A DNA stretch of 64,000 nucleotides from Actinomadura rifamycini DSM 43936 (GTDB lineage Bacteria > Actinomycetota > Actinomycetes > Streptosporangiales > Streptosporangiaceae): contig NZ_AULB01000007.1 of NCBI RefSeq assembly GCF_000425065.1, forward strand, positions 372,001 to 436,000. The letters run 5' to 3'. Of the stretch, positions 60,475-64,000 are shown one piece after another. The notes under the pieces were generated by a model that was given only the letters and a program-made list of their open reading frames with translations, did no database searches and had not been told where the DNA came from. Positions within the stretch are counted from its first letter, which is position 1. Every line of letters starts with the position of its first letter. The position numbers and the translations under genes are program-made.

Positions 60475-61011
60475 GTGGACCCGCTGGTCACCGGCATCAA
60501 GGACCGCTGGGACGGACAGGAACTCCGCGGCGACCCGGGCCCTTTCATGGCCATCTGCTCGGTGGGCCGCCTGAACCAGTTGCTGAAGAAGGCGCTGGAG
60601 GAGGAGCTCGGCCGGTTCGACCTCGGCCGCACCGGCTACGCCGTCCTCACCACCCTCGCCCTCATCCGCTCCGGGCAGGCCGGCCTCAGCACCCTCGGCC
60701 GCTGGCTGATGGTGCATCCGACGACCGTGACGCTCACCGTCGACCAGCTCCGGGCGGACGGCCTGGTGGAGCGGATCCGGCACCCCCGCGACCGCCGCGC
60801 CGCGCTCGTCCGGATCACCGCGAAGGGCCGGGAGCGCGTCAACGAGGCGAACCTCGCGCTGGAGGCGCCCGGCAGCCCCCTCGCCGGGCTCGCCGGCGGG
60901 GGCCACGACGGGCTGTTCGACGGGCTGGAGGCGGCGCGGATCGCGGTCGGCGACCTGGAGTTCTTCGATTCGGCCGACAGCGGTGATCCGCAGGGCGGCG
61001 CGCACCCCTAA
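60475..61011 (+). CDS. MarR-family regulator, divergent from the mce operon
   Basis: A 178-residue winged-helix regulator. GYAVLTTLALIRSGQAGLSTLGRWLMVHPTTVTLTVDQLRADGLVER is the DNA-binding region and HPRDRRAALVRITAKG the wing. The GTG with GGGAG 7 bases upstream is chosen; an in-frame GTG 16 codons earlier is weaker. Mycobacterial and Streptomyces mce operons are commonly flanked by such a repressor, so it is the likely controller of the adjacent lipid importer. Confidence 0.85.
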   Translation: MDPLVTGIKDRWDGQELRGDPGPFMAICSVGRLNQLLKKALEEELGRFDLGRTGYAVLTTLALIRSGQAGLSTLGRWLMVHPTTVTLTVDQLRADGLVERIRHPRDRRAALVRITAKGRERVNEANLALEAPGSPLAGLAGGGHDGLFDGLEAARIAVGDLEFFDSADSGDPQGGAHP

Positions 61012-61059
61012 AATCGGCGAACCGGACACAACTCCCGGCCGATAAGGCAGTCTTCTCCT

Positions 61060-62109
61060 ATGCCCCAGAGTCACGGCAACCGCAGACGCCCCAAGAAGGA
61101 ATCCCGCTTCGCCCGCGGTGGGCGTGGCGAGCAGGCGCAGGCGGACGCCCCCCAGCAGGATCTCCCGCACGACGCCCAGGCCCCCGGCGACCCGAACGGC
61201 ACCGGGGCCCCGTACGGAGCGGACGGCCCGTACGGCGCGGGCGACCCGTACGCCGACGGCGCCCAGGCGCCCGGCGCGCAGTTCCCGCCCGAGTACCCGT
61301 CGGACGTCCCGTACGAGGCCGGGCCGCCGCCCGGCCCGGGCGCCCCGCCCGGTCCCGGCGCCGCGGACGCCCCGCCCGGACGGACGTCGCCCGCGCTGCA
61401 GGCCGCCGGGCGGTTCAAGCCGAACCGCGGCACGGTGCTGCGCGTCCTCACCAGCAACGTCACCATCACCGCGGTGGGCCTGGCGGTGGTCGCCGCCGTC
61501 CTGGTGCTCGTGCCCATCGGCGGCGGCGAGGACGACAGCGAGCCTCCGGCGATCGCGGCGGAGGGCATGTCCGCCAACGAGATGCTGGAGATCATGCGCG
61601 GGTCCGCGATGGACCCGGTCGCCGCCGACGCCGTCGCGACCGCCAAGAAGCGCGCCTACGAGAAGCAGAAGGCGCAGGCGAAGCAGGAGAAGGCGGAGAA
61701 GGACAGCGACGAGTCCGTCAAGAGCACCTTCGACAAGCCGGAGCCCGAGACGCCGTCCGGCGGCGGCGGCGCCATCCCGAACGCGCCCGCCGGCGGCGGC
61801 GACACGTCCGTGGCGCAGAACAAGGCCATGGGCCAGCGGATGAACGCGCTCAAGGGCTGGAGCGGCTGCTGGTCCGCCCTGGAGAGCCTCTGGACGAAGG
61901 AGAGCGGCTGGAACGAGCGGGCGCAGAACCCGTCCAGCGGCGCCTACGGCATCCCGCAGTCCCTCCCCGGCTCCAAGATGGCCAGCGCCGGGTCGGACTG
62001 GCAGACGAACGCCGCCACGCAGATCGCGTGGGGCCTCAGCTACATCGACGCCCGCTACGGCACCCCGTGCGAGGCGTGGGGCCACTCCCAGAGCGTCGGC
62101 TGGTACTGA
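61060..62109 (+). CDS. Membrane-anchored transglycosylase-like (lysozyme-like) protein
   Basis: A 349-residue protein. A disordered Pro/Gly/Tyr-rich cytoplasmic part (about 1-125, with repeats such as PYGADGPYGAGDPY) precedes one membrane helix (about 133-152). A Lys/Glu-rich stalk follows (about 190-225). The outer C-terminal domain (about 262-349) has WSALESLWTKESGWNERAQNPSSGAYGIPQSLPGSKM, the catalytic-Glu region of SLT/lysozyme-like folds, and ends WGHSQSVGWY. It probably cleaves or binds peptidoglycan. It lies 48 bases after the MarR gene and may share its transcript. Confidence 0.75.
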   Translation: MPQSHGNRRRPKKESRFARGGRGEQAQADAPQQDLPHDAQAPGDPNGTGAPYGADGPYGAGDPYADGAQAPGAQFPPEYPSDVPYEAGPPPGPGAPPGPGAADAPPGRTSPALQAAGRFKPNRGTVLRVLTSNVTITAVGLAVVAAVLVLVPIGGGEDDSEPPAIAAEGMSANEMLEIMRGSAMDPVAADAVATAKKRAYEKQKAQAKQEKAEKDSDESVKSTFDKPEPETPSGGGGAIPNAPAGGGDTSVAQNKAMGQRMNALKGWSGCWSALESLWTKESGWNERAQNPSSGAYGIPQSLPGSKMASAGSDWQTNAATQIAWGLSYIDARYGTPCEAWGHSQSVGWY

Positions 62110-62187
62110 GCCGTCCCCCGAGACGACCGCGGGCAGCGGCGCCCGTGCCGCGCGGCGGCGCGGGCGCCCGCCTGGCACCATGGGGGG

Positions 62188-62853
62188 ATGCGGACGAGCA
62201 GGACGCGCCAGGCCGGTGAGGCGAACGGCGAGACCGGGGGCGGCGGCGGACGGCAGTGGGCGCGCGCCGACGCGACCCGCCAGGCGCTGCTGACGGCCGC
62301 CCAGGAGGTCTTCGCCGACCGCGGGTACGCCGACGCGGGCATCGCCGAGATCGTCGAGCGGTCCGGGATCAGCGTCGGCAGCCTCTACCACCACTACGGC
62401 GGCAAGGCCGGCCTGTACGTGGCGCTGTGGGAGGAGCTCACCGGGGAGCAGGAGCGGCGCGCGGCGCAGGCCGTCGCGGCGGCCCGCGAGGACGGCGAGC
62501 GCGACCCGATCGCCCAGTTCATCGCGGGCGCCCGCGCGTACCTGCGGGTCTGCTGGGAGCGCCGGGAGGCGGCGCGGCTGTTCCTCGCGGGCGAGGGCCC
62601 GCCCGGGTCGTCGCTGATGCGGCGCAGCCGCACCCAGCGGTGGGTCGCCCGCAACACCAAGCTGCTGCGCGGCCGCAGCGCGGCCCGCGCGGCCGAGCCG
62701 CCCGCGACCGGACGCGCCGAGGAGGTGCTCGGGCTCGTCCTCACCACCGTGATCGGGGAGGCCGGGCGGGAGATCGCGACCGCCGAGAACGAGGCGGAGG
62801 CGGGCGAGATCCTCGAGGAGGTCTGCCGGATCCTGATCCGGCTCGCGCGCTGA
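62188..62853 (+). CDS. TetR-family regulator
   Basis: A 221-residue regulator. A Gly-rich N-terminal extension (about 1-22) precedes the DNA-binding domain ALLTAAQEVFADRGYADAGIAEIVERSGISVGSLYHHYGGKAGLY. The C-terminal helical domain has basic patches (MRRSRTQRWVARNTKLLRGR). No palindrome is evident upstream and no divergent target lies beside it. Confidence 0.86.
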   Translation: MRTSRTRQAGEANGETGGGGGRQWARADATRQALLTAAQEVFADRGYADAGIAEIVERSGISVGSLYHHYGGKAGLYVALWEELTGEQERRAAQAVAAAREDGERDPIAQFIAGARAYLRVCWERREAARLFLAGEGPPGSSLMRRSRTQRWVARNTKLLRGRSAARAAEPPATGRAEEVLGLVLTTVIGEAGREIATAENEAEAGEILEEVCRILIRLAR

Positions 62854-62902
62854 CCGGGGCGTCACGGCGGGGGCCTCGGGGGCTCGGTCTCGGGGGCGCG
62901 GG

Positions 62903-64000
62903 TCAGGGGCGGGGCCGGTAGGGCTCCGCGGGCAGCAGCGCGATCCGCACCCCGTGCTTGGACGGGCGTCCGCGGCGGTCGACCCGCCCGTACGTCCGGC
63001 CGTACACGCGGCGCGGCGGCGGGCCCGCGCGGCGCGCGAGGCGGATCCGCAGCAGCGCCAGGACGACCGCCGAGCCGAGCGCGGCGAGCACGCCCGCCTG
63101 GAGGGCGCCGAGCTCCTCGATGGGGGACGCGTCGTCCCCGAGCCCCCGCAGGCTCGACATCGGCACGACCGCGTTCGACAGCGGCGCGACCCGCGGGGCC
63201 GCGACCGGCGGCAGCGCGACCCGCGGCGCCCGGACGTCGCCGAGCAGCCCCGGCACCGACGACGGCAGCCCCGCCAGCACGCCGGGCGGCGTCACCGGCG
63301 GCAGCGGCCCGGAGGTCAGCGCGGCGAGGTCGGCGGGGACGGCGCCGGCCGGGTCGGTGACGACGAGGTCGAACGAGCGCGTCGCGGTCTTCATGCCGGC
63401 CGCGGAGAGCGCCACGGTCACCCGCACGGCGCGGGGCCCCGAGTCGGCGGGCACGGCGACGGTCACGGTCGTGTTCCCGCCCGCCGAGCCCAGCGTTCCG
63501 ACGCTCCGCCGCGCCGGGCTGACGGACGCGCCCGGCGCGGTCACCCGCACGGCGGCGCCCTTCGCGGTGGCGCCGAACGCCCAGTAGTGCGCCGTCACCC
63601 GGATCGACCCGCCGGGCCGCACGGTCGTCCCGGTCGCGGAGAGCTCCAGGGCCAGCCGCTTGGGGCCGGTGGTCTCGCCGGGATCGGTGGGCGTGGGCGT
63701 CGGGGTCTCCGGCGGCGTCGTGGTCGGCGGCGGCGTCGTCCCGTCCGTCGGGGTGGGGGTCGGCGGCGGGTCGGTGGGGGTCGGGGTGGGCGTGGGGGTC
63801 GGGGTGGGAGTCGGTGTGGGGGTGGGCGTCGGCGTCGGGGTCTCCGGCGGCGGGGTGGGCGTGGCGGTGTCGGTCGGCGGCGGCGTCGTGTCCGTGGACG
63901 TCGTGGTCGGTGTCGGCTCCGCCAGCGCGGGGGCCGCTCCCGACACCGTGAGGACGGCCGCCGCGCCCACTCCCGCGATCAGTGTTCCGCCGGTCGAACG
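62903..64000 (-). CDS. Thr-Pro-rich exported surface protein, 5'-truncated
   Basis: The frame is open to the right edge of the window and encodes a hydrophobic signal-peptide-like segment ending AAPALAEP, so the true start lies outside. Mature residues begin with about 100 residues of Thr/Pro repeats (TPTPTPTP, PPETPTPT), a typical wall-spanning and O-mannosylated stalk. A beta-sandwich domain follows (RLALELSATGTTVRPGGSIRVTAHYW, RAVRVTVALS). A Pro-rich linker leads to a C-terminal membrane helix (LQAGVLAALGSAVVLALLRIR) and a basic tail. The ligand is unknown. Confidence 0.7.
   Translation of the reverse strand, partial: RSTGGTLIAGVGAAAVLTVSGAAPALAEPTPTTTSTDTTPPPTDTATPTPPPETPTPTPTPTPTPTPTPTPTPTPTDPPPTPTPTDGTTPPPTTTPPETPTPTPTDPGETTGPKRLALELSATGTTVRPGGSIRVTAHYWAFGATAKGAAVRVTAPGASVSPARRSVGTLGSAGGNTTVTVAVPADSGPRAVRVTVALSAAGMKTATRSFDLVVTDPAGAVPADLAALTSGPLPPVTPPGVLAGLPSSVPGLLGDVRAPRVALPPVAAPRVAPLSNAVVPMSSLRGLGDDASPIEELGALQAGVLAALGSAVVLALLRIRLARRAGPPPRRVYGRTYGRVDRRGRPSKHGVRIALLPAEPYRPRP

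Noticed and set aside
60136..62865. A 909-codon minus-strand open frame over the MarR, transglycosylase-like and TetR genes
   Set aside because: It is the antisense shadow of three well-supported plus-strand genes and has low-complexity composition. Only its last 13 codons, with their own ribosome site, are considered.
63660..63870. Short regular repeats resembling a CRISPR array
   Set aside because: The repeats are 6-12 bases, lack unique spacers and encode Thr-Pro in an open frame.

Overview
The window comes from the chromosome of a high-GC filamentous actinomycete. The base composition is strongly GC-biased at third codon positions. The gene families are typical of actinobacteria: a conservon, a DUF397/helix-turn-helix pair, DUF1707, DUF2470, a complete Mce lipid-import operon, a wax-ester synthase, and sites resembling DasR and IdeR/DmdR boxes. 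Gene content fits Thermomonosporaceae or a related Streptosporangiales/Streptomyces-like lineage, but that placement is an inference. I see no rRNA, tRNA, CRISPR array or prophage. The first and last genes are cut by the window edges.

Region 1 (1-5.75 kb) is a tightly coupled operon: a family 2 glycosyltransferase of the hyaluronan/chitin/poly-GlcNAc synthase type, three different NodB (CE4) polysaccharide deacetylases and a lectin-like protein. It looks like a surface-polysaccharide synthesis and deacetylation machine. Region 2 (5.7-17.1 kb) holds a possible beta-propeller protein, a beta-helix membrane protein, galT, a conservon (sensor kinase, DUF742, GTPase) that lacks the usual roadblock gene, an orphan polyamine-type binding lipoprotein, and a secreted NagZ-like GH3 enzyme behind a near-consensus DasR site.

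Region 3 (17.1-20.4 kb) is the most distinctive. It carries a Family 2B encapsulin shell protein (EshA type: an HK97-fold shell protein with an inserted cyclic-nucleotide-binding domain), followed by a polyprenyl diphosphate synthase that is its probable cargo. A perfect 16-bp hairpin separates the two genes. The upstream control region holds a 13-bp inverted repeat, a 16-bp palindrome, a CRP-like site and a 31-residue membrane peptide gene too short for usual gene callers.

Region 4 (20.4-31.2 kb) has an MHS-family transporter, lpdA, a putative phosphorothioate-dependent restriction endonuclease (sulfur-binding plus HNH), an Imm21 immunity protein, an exporter/M20 hydrolase pair, and an XRE/DUF397/anti-sigma-type ATPase group. 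Region 5 (31.4-45.7 kb) is a series of small metabolic genes in divergent regulator-target pairs with visible palindromic operators, plus ung, a PlsC acyltransferase and a DUF5925 AAA ATPase. A lone IS605-type TnpB element, with a likely omega-RNA, lies directly against the DUF5925 stop codon.

Region 6 (47.2-64 kb) holds a PLP-dependent gamma-lyase, a DUF2470 gene and a zinc-free ribosomal protein S4 gene sharing a strong iron box, and a complete YrbE-AB/MceABCDEF/Mam operon. That operon is preceded by a possible 13-codon leader peptide and a divergent MarR regulator. The window ends with a transglycosylase-like protein, a TetR regulator and a truncated Thr-Pro-rich surface protein.
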